49,136 nt of DNA from Candidatus Cryosericum terrychapinii (GCF_003570925.1 NZ_QXIS01000012.1:1-49136); one strand, 5' to 3'. Shown: positions 1 through 9,150, counted from the stretch's first letter. Numbers and translations: made by a program. Notes: generated by a model not told the origin, from the sequence alone.

Positions 1-342
1 AAGTCGTTCAATGAGGTCGTCAATCGTGAGGCCGGCGTTGCGAGCCTCGATGACCAGCATTTCCACCATGTGTTCCAAACGTTCTGTCTCGACGCCGACC
101 CTGCCTTCCCGTACAAACGTTCCCTTGCCGCTGACGGTCTCAACCATACCCTCGCGCTCCAGGTCCCTATATGCTTTGGCGACTGTGTTCGGATTGACAG
201 CCAGCTTGACGGCAAGTTCACGTACCGTAGGCAGCTGGTCGCCCGGGTGCAGAGTACCAAGAGCTACACCATTCCTGACCAGCTGAATGATCTGGAGGTA
301 CACGGGCACACCATCATACGGGTTCACATAGAATTCCATCAT
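1..342 (-). CDS. GntR-family transcriptional regulator, YtrA type (C-terminal end outside window)
   Basis: Reading the minus strand from ATG at 342 gives an open frame of 114 codons that runs off the left edge. The N-terminus (MMEFYVNPYDGVPVYLQI) leads into a winged-helix with the GntR signature: LHPGDQLPTVRELAVKLAVN, then NTVAKAYRDLEREGMVETV and SGKGTFV. The helix that follows (ETERLEHMVEMLVIEARNAG) looks like the short YtrA dimerisation tail, so little may be missing. A Shine-Dalgarno-like AAGGGGTG precedes ATG; the second ATG at 339 is an alternative start. YtrA-type regulators usually repress an adjacent ABC transporter operon; here any target lies left of the window. A perfect palindrome in the promoter points to autoregulation. 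Confidence 0.9.
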   Translation of the reverse strand, partial: MMEFYVNPYDGVPVYLQIIQLVRNGVALGTLHPGDQLPTVRELAVKLAVNPNTVAKAYRDLEREGMVETVSGKGTFVREGRVGVETERLEHMVEMLVIEARNAGLTIDDLIERL

Positions 343-350
343 CACCCCTT

Positions 351-389
351 ATTGTACTATTACGATAGTACAATACGCAGGGTTGTCAA
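351..389 (-). promoter_or_regulatory. GntR gene promoter with perfect palindromic operator
   Basis: On the minus strand TTGACA (389-384) is followed after 16 bp by TATCGT (367-362). Overlapping the -10 element is a perfect inverted repeat, ATTGTACTAT at 351-360 and ATAGTACAAT at 365-374 with a 4-bp spacer. It lies 9 bp upstream of the GntR start codon. A dyad covering the -10 element upstream of a GntR gene is the usual layout of an autoregulatory operator; the link to this GntR is inference. Confidence 0.7.
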
Positions 390-647
390 GAGTTGGCTGA
401 GAACGGCGGAAAATCAGAACGAGGGGGAAAGTCCGGTCGTATGGGAAGCGAGTGCAGTCACTTGACGGAGAATGCCCCTGGCATTTCGGGTATTCTGTCC
501 TGCCGATTAGCAAGAACATCGCCACCGCGTTACACTCATGTCAGGGAATGTGAGGACGACCCTGTCCGAGCCGCGGTACTACTCTGATTGTCGTTGGGGA
601 TTTTGCAGGAGAGCCGCAGTCCGTGTGATCTTCTGAGGAGGTATTCG
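390..647. other. Intergenic region between the GntR promoter and the WG-repeat gene
   Basis: No gene is supported here. The region must hold the promoter of the plus-strand WG-repeat gene, but no convincing -35/-10 pair was found. An imperfect inverted repeat (GAATGCCC near 471, GGGTATTC near 489, one mismatch) is the only structure noticed. Confidence 0.4.
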
Positions 648-2744
648 ATGTTTTGTCCAACGTGCGGGAAGGAAATCCCTGATGATTCAGTCCTCTGTCC
701 CGCATGCGGGGCGAAGTTAGCGGGTGACGACAAGAAACGCGGATTCAAGGTCAGAATCATTCTGCCGGTCGTCCTTGTCCTGGTGCTGCTAGCCGCATCT
801 CTTGCCATGTATCAAGTGATCAGGGCACATACTGGTATGACCCAGAAGGTTGCATCGCTTATCCCTTACAGGAAAGGCGATAAATGGGGATTCTGCGATT
901 CAAGTAAAAAAATCGTAATACCAACCGTGTATGATGAAGTATATCCTTTTAGTGATGGGCTTGCGCGAGTTAATGTCAGCGGAAGTTATGGTTTTGTTAA
1001 TACTGCTGGAAGCGTAGTAGTACAGCCCGTCTACGATCTTGCAGGAGATTTCAGCGAAGACGTTGCCTGGTTTGCAAGCGACGGCAAATACGGTTTCCTA
1101 GATAAGAAGGGGAACGTTGTAATAGAACCCGTTTACAGTGTTGCGAACAACTTCGAAGGGGGACTTGCCAATGTTATGCTTGGGAATATCGAGAGTCTCA
1201 TAGATAAACACGGGAAGACGGTAATTCCATTAGTAATACCGGCTATTGATTGGAACAGAGGAGTCAGTGAGGGTCTTGTACGGGTAGAGACTCTTCCGAA
1301 GGACGGTTACATTGACACAAAAGGGACAGTAGTGATTCCCGCTGTTTATGATTTTGCAGAAGAATTTAACGAAAACCTTGCAGTTGTCTGTCTCGATGGA
1401 AAGTATGGTTTCATCGACACTAAAGGTACCATGGTAATTAAACCTGCTTACGAAAATGCATGGCAGTTTCAAGAAGGTCTTGCGGCAGTCAAGCTCAATA
1501 ATCAATGGGGGTTTGTCGATACCAAGGGAAATCTGGTAATACAACCTCTCTATGAGGATGTAAGTCAATATTATTCATTCTACCCGGGCTTTAGCGATGG
1601 ACTCGTGGCCGTGGAACTAAATGGACAATGGGGCTACATTGATACTAAGGGGAAGATGATCCTATATCCTGTCATCAATCCAGGAAGTTTCAGGGATGGT
1701 CTTGCTCCCTTTGGTCCTGGTGGAAAATGGGGTTTTATCGACAAAAAAGGAAACGTGGTGATAAAACCGGTCTATATCTTTGCAAAGAGTTTTAGTGAAG
1801 GACTTGCGCAGATTCGTACTGGTGGCAAGAGCGGTTTCATCGACGAAAAGGGGAATATGGTATTACCACCTATCTACGAAGACGCAAACGATTTTCATGA
1901 AGGCATTGCAGCGGTCAAAATCAATAAAAAATGGGGCTGGATCGATACCAGGGGGAAGATCGTGATACCGGCAATCTATGACAGCGCATGGGATTTCAAC
2001 AACGGCGTGGCGCAGGTAGATCTGAATGGCAAGCGGTGTTACATCGACAAGAAAGGGAATCTCTCAACGCAACCTTTCCTTGGCTATTTCTACGATGGTC
2101 TTGCAAATTACTACGTTGGATCCAAGTACGGTTTTAGAAACACAAAAGGGAACATAGTGATACCCTTGCTTTATGAAAACGCAAATGACTTTTGCGAAGA
2201 GCTTGCAGCGGTCAAACTCAACAATAAATGGGGCTTTATTGACCAAAAAGGAAACATGGTAATACAACCTCTTTATGATGAAGCAGAAGACTTTCACGAA
2301 GGTTTTGCAGCAGTTGGACTCAGCGGTAAGTTTGGTTATATCGACAAGAATGGAAACGTTGTGATACCATTAACTTATGAATATGATTATGCGCACTGGT
2401 TTCATCTTGAAGAGTATGCACGACCATTTAGCGAAGGCTTCGCGGCAATTCTGGTTAACCATAAATGGGGTTTCATTGGAAAGAATGGGAAAAGGGTAGT
2501 AGAACCCGTCTACACTTCGATGAGCGATTTTCGAGATGGTCTTCTTGCTGTCGGCCTCAATGGGAAGTACGGCTTCGTTGACAAGAATGGAAAGGCAGTC
2601 ATAGACCTGACCTATGACAAGGTGGAGGATTTTGAACACGGTATTGCGCCTGTCTATCGATTGGTTTACTCCGGTCCTCCAGGTGACGACTACGACACTC
2701 TGGGTTACATCGACACCAAGGGCACTCAGTACTGGGAAGATTGA
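648..2744 (+). CDS. Zinc-ribbon, single-TM protein with extended WG-repeat domain
   Basis: The start at 648 is set by GAGGAGGT at 635-642; an in-frame extension to 588 lacks such a site. The 698-residue product begins with a zinc ribbon of two CPxCG knuckles (CPTCG, CPACG; residues about 3-21), followed by a basic stretch and one hydrophobic helix (about residues 36-55). The rest is a long array of WG repeats (KWGFIDKKGN-VIKPVY-FSEGLA type), roughly one every 35-45 residues. WG repeats form beta-rich scaffolds that are usually exported or surface-exposed; no catalytic function is known for the array. The topology suggests a cytosolic ribbon, a membrane anchor and an outer repeat domain. The gene is visibly richer in A+T than its neighbours, hinting at transfer or relaxed composition. 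Confidence 0.9.
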   Translation: MFCPTCGKEIPDDSVLCPACGAKLAGDDKKRGFKVRIILPVVLVLVLLAASLAMYQVIRAHTGMTQKVASLIPYRKGDKWGFCDSSKKIVIPTVYDEVYPFSDGLARVNVSGSYGFVNTAGSVVVQPVYDLAGDFSEDVAWFASDGKYGFLDKKGNVVIEPVYSVANNFEGGLANVMLGNIESLIDKHGKTVIPLVIPAIDWNRGVSEGLVRVETLPKDGYIDTKGTVVIPAVYDFAEEFNENLAVVCLDGKYGFIDTKGTMVIKPAYENAWQFQEGLAAVKLNNQWGFVDTKGNLVIQPLYEDVSQYYSFYPGFSDGLVAVELNGQWGYIDTKGKMILYPVINPGSFRDGLAPFGPGGKWGFIDKKGNVVIKPVYIFAKSFSEGLAQIRTGGKSGFIDEKGNMVLPPIYEDANDFHEGIAAVKINKKWGWIDTRGKIVIPAIYDSAWDFNNGVAQVDLNGKRCYIDKKGNLSTQPFLGYFYDGLANYYVGSKYGFRNTKGNIVIPLLYENANDFCEELAAVKLNNKWGFIDQKGNMVIQPLYDEAEDFHEGFAAVGLSGKFGYIDKNGNVVIPLTYEYDYAHWFHLEEYARPFSEGFAAILVNHKWGFIGKNGKRVVEPVYTSMSDFRDGLLAVGLNGKYGFVDKNGKAVIDLTYDKVEDFEHGIAPVYRLVYSGPPGDDYDTLGYIDTKGTQYWED

Positions 2745-2888
2745 CAGAACAAGGGGAAGATCCCTGCCTCGCGAATAGTTACTATTGGTGCGCCTGTTAT
2801 GGTACAACGTAGTCAGATGGAGGAGCCGAGGGAGCAGGGACCTCTTGCTTCCGAGAGGGTTCACTTGTGGTCTTCAGAGTAGCCTTTG

Positions 2889-3758
2889 TTACAGGGGCCT
2901 GGCCACTGTCACAGGTTTCTTGAGGGTCAGGACTGTCAACTCGGGCCGGCACAGGAACCGTATGGGAAGATGGCTCATACCCATCCCGGCGTTGACATAG
3001 AAGAACGTATCACCCAGCTTGAACAGCCCGCGCGCGAAACGTGTGCCGTATCGTGAAGGAACACGCACAGCACCGATGAACGGGAGGCGGACCTGGCCTC
3101 CGTGGGTGTGGCCGGCAAGAACCAACCGTGCAGCAGGGCGCTGTGCCAGCTCCTCGAACGCCTCGGGAGCATGCGTCAGCACCAGCGCGAATGCGGTGTC
3201 GGGGACTCCCCTGAAGCTGGCATCAAGATCGGCATGCCCAAAGTAGGGGTCGTCCGTGCCGACCAGCCACATGCGGTCACCATGCCGATGCAGTACAACG
3301 TTCTGATTTGCGAGGACCCGAGTACCGGTCTCCGCCTGGATGCGCTTGTGCCACGCCGCAATGCTCCGTTTTGTCGGAAAAGCCCGATGGTCCCAATTCC
3401 CAGGTACGACAACCACCGGTCCTCCGGCGGCGGCCCAAACCTTGCTCAGGAATGCGAGACAGGCCGATGTCTCCTCCGGGCGATCGACCAAGTCGCCCGT
3501 GATGACGACAAGCGATGGATGCTCTCTCCTGATGACGTCGATTGCCGTGCGGTAAGCCCGCGAAATATGGTGGAGGTGCAGGTCCGACAGCTGCACGATC
3601 TTCATGCCGTCGAAACCGGACGGCAACCATGGAGACGCGACCGTCAACCGAGTGACAACCAACTGAAACGGCTCGAGCAGAAATCCCTCCGTGAAGGCTG
3701 CGCCCGCGAGTGCACCGCATACGATACCCGTTGCCCTTCTTGTCGCTACTCTGTTCAC
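2889..3758 (-). CDS. Calcineurin-like metallophosphoesterase (YaeI-like)
   Basis: Metal-dependent phosphohydrolase of about 289 residues. The ligand motifs appear in order: SDLHL (DxH), TGDLVD (GDxxD), GNWDH (the GN[H/W]D block), LTHAP and GHTHGGQ. The spacing matches the YaeI/LpxG-like phosphodiesterases that act on membrane-associated substrates. The chosen start is GTG at 3758, preceded by GAGAGAGAA; an upstream frame to 3905 lacks a ribosome site and would run through the preceding operon's terminator hairpin, so it was not used. The N-terminal segment (VCGALAGAAFTEGFLL) is mildly hydrophobic and may be a signal anchor. The substrate cannot be read from sequence. Confidence 0.88.
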   Translation of the reverse strand: MNRVATRRATGIVCGALAGAAFTEGFLLEPFQLVVTRLTVASPWLPSGFDGMKIVQLSDLHLHHISRAYRTAIDVIRREHPSLVVITGDLVDRPEETSACLAFLSKVWAAAGGPVVVVPGNWDHRAFPTKRSIAAWHKRIQAETGTRVLANQNVVLHRHGDRMWLVGTDDPYFGHADLDASFRGVPDTAFALVLTHAPEAFEELAQRPAARLVLAGHTHGGQVRLPFIGAVRVPSRYGTRFARGLFKLGDTFFYVNAGMGMSHLPIRFLCRPELTVLTLKKPVTVARPL

Positions 3759-3844
3759 GTGTTCTCTCTCCAGTGGCCGAGGTTGAAACGCAATACTGCG
3801 AGTATAGCGGTACAACAAAGAAGGGGCAACCGTGCAGAGCGAAA

Positions 3845-3880
3845 ACCATGATGGCGGCGCTAATGCGCCGCCATCATGGT
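3845..3880 (-). terminator. Intrinsic terminator of the 12-gene acyl-CoA/Liv operon
   Basis: A perfect 16-bp stem (3845-3860 with 3865-3880) closes a 4-base loop. On the minus strand it is followed by TTTTC. It lies 47 bp beyond the stop of the CoA-transferase gene, so it ends the long minus-strand operon. Confidence 0.85.
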
Positions 3881-3927
3881 ACAGGGAGGAGGATGACAAT
3901 ATCACCTCCTGCGTCGTTCGTCGCGCA

Positions 3928-5226
3928 CTACAGCACGCCGAGCTTCTTCGCCTCCAATGACAGACTCTCTCTGAACTTCGGATGCGCTATCGCGATGAGG
4001 GCAAGCGCGCGCTCCCGCACACTTTTCCCCTTCAGATGTGCTACACCGAATTCTGTGACGATGTAGTCGGTATCCTGACGGGGTACCGAGACGAAACTAC
4101 CCGGACTCAGCATCGGTACGATGGTCGAAATCTCATCATTCTTCACAGATGACCGCATCGCGATGATTCCTTTTCCTCCCCGCGACAATGTGGCGCCCCG
4201 GTGCATATCGAGCTGCCCACCAGTACCTGTATAGTGCCGGTACCCGATGGACTCGCTGCACACCTGTCCCGTCAGATCCACCTGAAGCGACGTATTGATG
4301 CTTACCATGTGGTCGTTTTGGGCGACGACGTATGGGTCATTCACGTACGAGCCTCTCAGGAGTTCGACGCCGACATTCTCGTCGATGAACTCGTAGAGGG
4401 CCTCACCACCCATGGCGAAGGTACCGACAATCTTGCCCTTGTGAAGCGTCTTCTGGGTATTGTCGATGACTCCAGCCTTGACCAGGTCGACGATGCCGTC
4501 AGTGATCATCTCGGTGTGGATCCCCAGGTGCTTCTTCCCCGACAGGAACTTCATGATGGCGTTTGGGATGCCCCCGATACCGATCTGCAGTGTAGCCCCA
4601 TCGTCAATAAGTTGTGCGATGTTCTCGCCAATGCGCTGCTCGACGTCCGTTGCCTGAACGGCAGGGACTGTCAGGAGCGGAGCGTTGTTCTGCACCAGCA
4701 AGTCGACGTCGTCAACGTGCACCTGCGTATCTCCAAACGTCCTCGGTAAGTTCTCGTTGATTTCCAGTACCACAAGGTCAGCATTTTCGATCATGTCCTT
4801 TTCGTAGACGAGACACAGAGACAAGGACATGAACCCGTGGCTGTCGGGCGGCGTTGCCGTCCCGACAAACACATTGATTGGTTCCGCCTGGATCTTCTCC
4901 CGTCCAGCATTGTGCAAGTTGTTGGGGATGAACGAAACCAGTCCCTTCTTGTAGAGCTCACGTTCAGAGTTGCCGAAGTACCAGCTCTCCATCCTGAATG
5001 GAGCATCGGTATCGGCTCCAACGTCAGCCAGAAATGGGTAGTCCCTGAGCAGAAGGCAGGATATGACCTTCACGTTGTGGACACGCTCCCGGATACCATG
5101 CAGCGACGACAGGAACCCCTGTGGCTGGGCCGCCGCCATTCCCACGACAACCGTGTCATTGGACATTATCCTGCCAAGCACCTCGTCCATCGAGACGAGC
5201 TTCTTCATCCAGGATTCCTGCTGCAT
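3928..5226 (-). CDS. Acetyl-CoA hydrolase/CoA-transferase family protein (4-hydroxybutyrate CoA-transferase-like)
   Basis: A 432-residue family-I CoA-transferase. The start at 5226 follows GGGAGGGAACG; a 14-codon upstream extension has no ribosome site. The oxyanion loop GIGGIPN sits at residues 216-222 and the likely catalytic glutamate is E239 in HTEM, spacing that matches AbfT of Clostridium (loop about 215, Glu238). The C-terminal block VDLTGQVCSESIG followed by TGTGGQ is also typical. Such enzymes move CoA from acetyl-CoA or another acyl-CoA to a free carboxylate. As last gene of the operon, after thiolase and SDR, it probably activates the imported acid or conserves the thioester bond of a product. 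The actual acid is not readable. Confidence 0.88.
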   Translation of the reverse strand: MQQESWMKKLVSMDEVLGRIMSNDTVVVGMAAAQPQGFLSSLHGIRERVHNVKVISCLLLRDYPFLADVGADTDAPFRMESWYFGNSERELYKKGLVSFIPNNLHNAGREKIQAEPINVFVGTATPPDSHGFMSLSLCLVYEKDMIENADLVVLEINENLPRTFGDTQVHVDDVDLLVQNNAPLLTVPAVQATDVEQRIGENIAQLIDDGATLQIGIGGIPNAIMKFLSGKKHLGIHTEMITDGIVDLVKAGVIDNTQKTLHKGKIVGTFAMGGEALYEFIDENVGVELLRGSYVNDPYVVAQNDHMVSINTSLQVDLTGQVCSESIGYRHYTGTGGQLDMHRGATLSRGGKGIIAMRSSVKNDEISTIVPMLSPGSFVSVPRQDTDYIVTEFGVAHLKGKSVRERALALIAIAHPKFRESLSLEAKKLGVL

Positions 5227-5289
5227 CGTTCCCTCCCTTGAGATCAATCTGCTCCGTGTTTCAGTCAACGTGCTGCCCGCCGGCCAAGT

Positions 5290-6075
5290 TCATGTCCCTA
5301 GGACGATGCCCCCGTCCACAGCCAGCGTTGCGCCGTGAATGAACGCAGCCTGGTCGGACGCCAGCCACACGTATGAATTTGCGACATCCTCAGGAGCCCC
5401 GATGCGTCCTACGGGCGTGTGGGCGACCATTCCTTCCAGGACCTTCTCCGGCATTGCTGCAACCATATCCGTCATGATGAACCCAGGGGCAACGGCGTTC
5501 ACGCGTATCCCGTACTTGCCCAGCTCGCGTGCCCACGTCTTCGTCATTGCGATCAGGCCAGCCTTGGTCGCCGCGTAGTTCGTCTGTCCAAAATTGCCAA
5601 AAGCTGCGACCACCGAGCTGGCGCTCAGGATGACGCCATGCCCCTGTTTGATCATGTAAGGAGCAACAGCCCTCGTTGCAACGAACACGCCTCTCAGGTT
5701 GACGCCGATGACAGCATCGAAGTTGGCATCCGACATCGTCCCGGTAACGACCCCTTCCTTGAACTTGACCAGCTGACCATCGCGGGTGATGCCGGCGTTG
5801 TTGACGAGTACATCAATATGGCCCCATGTCTCGACAACCTCAGCAACTGCTTTCTCCACGGCCTCTGCGTCGACAACGTTGACGGCCTGGAACATCACAG
5901 GAGTGTCCAACTGCTTCAGGTCAGCCAGCGTCGCCGCCCCTGCCTCGGCATTCATATCCCAGATGCTGACGCGCGCTCCCTCCTCGGCGAATCGTTTCGC
6001 CGTCGCCCGGCCGATGCCGGCAGCTCCGCCCGTGACGATGACAACCTTGTCCTGCAGTCCATATCCCTTTGTCAT
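5290..6075 (-). CDS. SDR-family oxidoreductase, FabG/acetoacetyl-CoA reductase-like
   Basis: A classical short-chain dehydrogenase of 261 residues. It shows the nucleotide-binding TGGAAGIGRATA (about residues 15-26), NNAGITRDG, and the catalytic Ser (SASSVVAAFG) with YAATK. The start at 6075 is preceded by GGAGGAAGCC. The family reduces 3-oxoacyl thioesters or oxidises 3-hydroxyacyl thioesters with NAD(P)(H). Fourteen bases after the thiolase and upstream of the CoA-transferase, it most likely interconverts beta-keto and beta-hydroxy acyl-CoA in this operon rather than serving general fatty-acid synthesis. The acidic residue of WDMNAE after beta2 favours NAD(H), but that is a weak argument. 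Confidence 0.88.
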   Translation of the reverse strand: MTKGYGLQDKVVIVTGGAAGIGRATAKRFAEEGARVSIWDMNAEAGAATLADLKQLDTPVMFQAVNVVDAEAVEKAVAEVVETWGHIDVLVNNAGITRDGQLVKFKEGVVTGTMSDANFDAVIGVNLRGVFVATRAVAPYMIKQGHGVILSASSVVAAFGNFGQTNYAATKAGLIAMTKTWARELGKYGIRVNAVAPGFIMTDMVAAMPEKVLEGMVAHTPVGRIGAPEDVANSYVWLASDQAAFIHGATLAVDGGIVLGT

Positions 6076-6089
6076 GGCTTCCTCCCTCT

Positions 6090-7280
6090 CTACTTGACGC
6101 GTTTCAGTACTGATGCAAAGTTGCTGACGTTCGAGCCGCCGACGTTCATGACGACCCCTACCTCCGGATTCTTCGCGCCGAGGCCAAGTGGACGGCCCTC
6201 AAGCTGGCGCGCGACGTAGACGTGCATCGACACGCCGGTGGCTCCTACGGGGTGTCCCTTGCCGATAAGACCTCCACTGAGGTTGATTGGGCAGCCACCG
6301 TCCGGCTGTACGACGTCGCCACGCTCGATCAGCCGGCCCCCGTCGCCTTCTGCACACAACCCCATTGCCTCATAACTCAACAGCTCATTGATTGTGAAGC
6401 AGTCGTGGACTTCTGCGCAGTCAACGTCTGATACGGTGATGCCGGCTTTGCGGTAGGCTGACTCGACAGCCATCCTGCCGGCAACGTTGTGCCACAACTC
6501 GCGTTTGCTGGACTGCATGTGATCGGTGACAAGCACCTGTGAACTGATCTCCACGACATTCTGCTTAAGAGCCTTGACGTCTTCGACAGGTCCCAGCACC
6601 ATGGCAGCCGCTCCATCGCTGACCAGAGAGCAATCCGTCAACTTGAGCGGGTCGGCAACGAGAGGGTTCTTTTCAGATACGTGCAGTGCAAACTCCAGAC
6701 TGCTCGGCTTCGTGTACATATGCGCAAGCTCGTTGTGTGTCGCGTTGTCGCGGTTCTTGGCATGCACCATGCCCTGCCACAGGTCCATCTGGTCGTCACT
6801 GTATCCGTAGTGCTCGCGGTATGCCTTCGACCACATACCGAACAGGCCCGGGAACGTCATGCCCTTGCTCCCCTCTTCTGGCCAGTACGATGCCATGGCA
6901 AGCGCATGAGTAACGCCGTCCCGGTCAAGCGATGTCATCTTCTCAACCCCGATGACCAGTACAAAACGAGCCTCCCCCGCGCCGATGGCCAGACGCGCTG
7001 CACGCACAGCGGCAGAGCCGGAAGCACATGCCGCCTCCTCTTTGACACATGGCTTGTAGAGCAATGCCGGGTCGATTTCGACCGCCCATGGGGCCAGGTG
7101 TTCCTGGTTGTTGAACGACCCTGAGCTGAAGTTGCCGACCCACACCCCGTCGATGTCTCTGGGATCGATTTGTGCATCTGCAATTGCTCCACGCCCCGCA
7201 TCGGTAATGAGGTCATACACACTCTTGGTTTCCAGCTTACCACACTTGGAACAATAACTGCCTAGAATTCCGACACTCAT
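6090..7280 (-). CDS. Thiolase family protein, SCP2/acetyl-CoA acetyltransferase type
   Basis: A 396-residue thiolase. The start at 7280 follows AAAGGGGGACACC; a much longer frame to 7628 would overlap the livM gene and is rejected. The nucleophilic Cys is in EEAACASGSAA, followed by the SCP2-type HDCFTINELLSYE and KGHPVGATG. As in SCP2-type thiolases, the C-terminal CxG motif of classical thiolases is absent (VMNVGGSNVSNF instead). The N-terminus has a CSKC pair where relatives usually have TKF; metal binding there is speculative. It probably cleaves or forms a beta-ketoacyl-CoA together with the SDR and CoA-transferase downstream. It lies 47 bp after livM. Confidence 0.88.
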   Translation of the reverse strand: MSVGILGSYCSKCGKLETKSVYDLITDAGRGAIADAQIDPRDIDGVWVGNFSSGSFNNQEHLAPWAVEIDPALLYKPCVKEEAACASGSAAVRAARLAIGAGEARFVLVIGVEKMTSLDRDGVTHALAMASYWPEEGSKGMTFPGLFGMWSKAYREHYGYSDDQMDLWQGMVHAKNRDNATHNELAHMYTKPSSLEFALHVSEKNPLVADPLKLTDCSLVSDGAAAMVLGPVEDVKALKQNVVEISSQVLVTDHMQSSKRELWHNVAGRMAVESAYRKAGITVSDVDCAEVHDCFTINELLSYEAMGLCAEGDGGRLIERGDVVQPDGGCPINLSGGLIGKGHPVGATGVSMHVYVARQLEGRPLGLGAKNPEVGVVMNVGGSNVSNFASVLKRVK

Positions 7281-7327
7281 GGTGTCCCCCTTTGTTCCGG
7301 ATTGTATTTCGCCGTGCGCCTGCTGCG

Positions 7328-8278
7328 TTACAGTTTCAGACGAGTCTGTACGCGCGTGACCAACTCCGACAGACCCTTGGGCAAGAACACGACTGAACCG
7401 ATGATGCTGAGACCGAAGATGACAGTGGCGAGGTACGTCAGCTTGGCCCCGATGATCAGAGGAAGCATGACCCAGAACAATGCCCCCAGAATGGGACCGA
7501 TGATCGTGCCCAAACCGCCGATGATACTCATAGAAAGCAACCCGATGGAGAATGTCAGCCCAAAATTCGTCGGATGCAGGTACGAGATCGTGAACGCATA
7601 CAGTGCTCCTGACAGACCAGCGATACATGCCGCAAAAATAAAAGTGATCAACTTGTAAGCCGCGACGTTGATGCCCATTGCCGCAGCCGTCATCTCCGAG
7701 TCGCGCACAGCACGCACCGCCCGTCCGCTGCGACTGTTGAGGAAATTGCGGACAGCAAGGAACACGAGCGTAAGAACAACGACAAAGAAGTAGTACCTGG
7801 ATGCGTCAGAGGCAAGCGTCCATGGTCCAAGCCGGAGCGATGGGATGTTGGACAGTCCATAATCTCCACCCGTAATGGCGAGCCTCTTGATGACATCGGC
7901 AACGGAACTCCCCAGCGCCATCGTCGCCACCGCCAGGTAGAACCCGGACAGTCGCAGCGATGGGAAGCCGATGACAAGTCCAAACAAGCCCGCACCGGCT
8001 ACGCCGGCGACGACGGCCAGGAACATGTTCACGTGGTAGGACATGACCAGCACGGCCGCTGTATAGCCACCGATAGCCATAAATGCGGCATGCCCCAGCG
8101 AGACAAGACCCCCAAACCCCATAAGCAGATTAAGTCCCTGTGTTGCCAAGGCATACAACATGGCGATGTTCAGGTAACCGATAACCGATGGCTTCGTCCG
8201 GAAGACCAACGGCACCATGAGTACAAGCACAATGAGCGCCGCGTTAGCTGTCAGTCGTCTGCGCCTTGAAGGAACCAT
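7328..8278 (-). CDS. livM: Branched-chain amino acid-type ABC transporter permease (LivM)
   Basis: A 316-residue membrane permease with many hydrophobic helices. It carries the LivM features GLNLLMGFGGLVSLGHAAFM near the N-terminus and a cytosolic loop (RSGRAVRAVRDSEMTAAAMGIN) that contacts the ATPases. The start at 8278 overlaps the livH stop by one base (TGATG) and is preceded by GAGGAGG inside livH, so translation is coupled. LivM pairs with LivH as the heterodimeric channel. Liv-type systems carry amino acids but also aromatic and other organic acids, so the substrate here may be the acid processed by the flanking CoA enzymes. Confidence 0.92.
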   Translation of the reverse strand: MVPSRRRRLTANAALIVLVLMVPLVFRTKPSVIGYLNIAMLYALATQGLNLLMGFGGLVSLGHAAFMAIGGYTAAVLVMSYHVNMFLAVVAGVAGAGLFGLVIGFPSLRLSGFYLAVATMALGSSVADVIKRLAITGGDYGLSNIPSLRLGPWTLASDASRYYFFVVVLTLVFLAVRNFLNSRSGRAVRAVRDSEMTAAAMGINVAAYKLITFIFAACIAGLSGALYAFTISYLHPTNFGLTFSIGLLSMSIIGGLGTIIGPILGALFWVMLPLIIGAKLTYLATVIFGLSIIGSVVFLPKGLSELVTRVQTRLKL

Positions 8279-9150
8279 CAGAACCTCCTCTGCTGGCGTT
8301 TGCCAAACAGTCCCTGTGGCATGACCAGCAGGACGATGACCACAACGATGAGCATGAAGCTGTCCTTGATGGCCGGGAACTGGTAAGCGACAAGGTTCTC
8401 CACGACGCCGATGATAAGCCCTCCGACAGCAGCGCCGAACACGGAGTCCATACCGCCGAGGACGATGGCTGAGAAGGCCTTTACCTGGATGAGGCCCATG
8501 AACGAGGGTTCCAGCGAGAATCTTGGGACAATCAGCAGGGCCGCCAGCCCTGCGAGTGCACTTCCAATCGCCCACACCAGCATGTAGATCGACGGTGTGG
8601 GGATTCCCAGCACACGAGCTGCATATTCATCCTGTGAGATGCTGCGTGCTGCGGCACCCTGTTTGGTCCGATACAGGAACAGGTAGAGGACACCGAATAC
8701 GATGATGGTCGCCAGCAGCACGACAATGTCCTGCCTGCTCAGGACCACCGGTCCCAGCTTGATAGAATCACCGGCTACAAGTGGTGGGAAGAGGCGCGGC
8801 TCAGTGTTGAACAGAAACGCGGCAAGACCCTGGAAGACCAGCGACAGGCCGAGCGTCAGCATAATAAGCGAGAGGTGGGACCGCGAGCGAACAGATCGCA
8901 TCATGAAGCGTTCAACGATCAACCCAATGAGAGCTCCTGCGACGACGGTCAGAACGAGAACGAGGGAATAGGGTACCTTAGCCGTCGTTATCATGAAAAA
9001 CGCCAGGTATGTGACGAACATGCCAGTGTCTCCCTGCGCGAAGTTCATTACGTTAGTCGTCTGCAGAATGACGACTATGCCCATACCCACGAGAGCATAA
9101 ACTGCACCAGTTGCCAACCCACGGAGGGCGAGGTTCGCCAAGATGTTCAT
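8278..9150 (-). CDS. livH: Branched-chain amino acid-type ABC transporter permease (LivH)
   Basis: A 290-residue permease of the LivH family: GLATGAVYALVGMGIVVI at the N-terminus, TTNVMNFAQGD, and the EAA-like loop SQDEYAARVLGI for ATPase contact. The start at 9150 overlaps the livF stop by four bases (ATGA). The gene order binding protein-livG-livF-livH-livM is unusual in detail, but all five components of one importer are present once. Confidence 0.92.
   Translation of the reverse strand: MNILANLALRGLATGAVYALVGMGIVVILQTTNVMNFAQGDTGMFVTYLAFFMITTAKVPYSLVLVLTVVAGALIGLIVERFMMRSVRSRSHLSLIMLTLGLSLVFQGLAAFLFNTEPRLFPPLVAGDSIKLGPVVLSRQDIVVLLATIIVFGVLYLFLYRTKQGAAARSISQDEYAARVLGIPTPSIYMLVWAIGSALAGLAALLIVPRFSLEPSFMGLIQVKAFSAIVLGGMDSVFGAAVGGLIIGVVENLVAYQFPAIKDSFMLIVVVIVLLVMPQGLFGKRQQRRF

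Noticed and set aside
5419-6219. Plus-strand ORF of 266 residues
   Set aside because: It is a shadow lying opposite the SDR gene, with no motif.
6090-7628. Thiolase frame extended upstream to 7628 (512 residues)
   Set aside because: The extension runs antisense-like through the end of livM, has no ribosome site, and the family-typical N-terminus starts at 7280 with a good site.
7328-8575. LivM frame extended to 8575
   Set aside because: It overlaps livH by about 300 bases; the start at 8278 has GAGGAGG and the normal LivM length.
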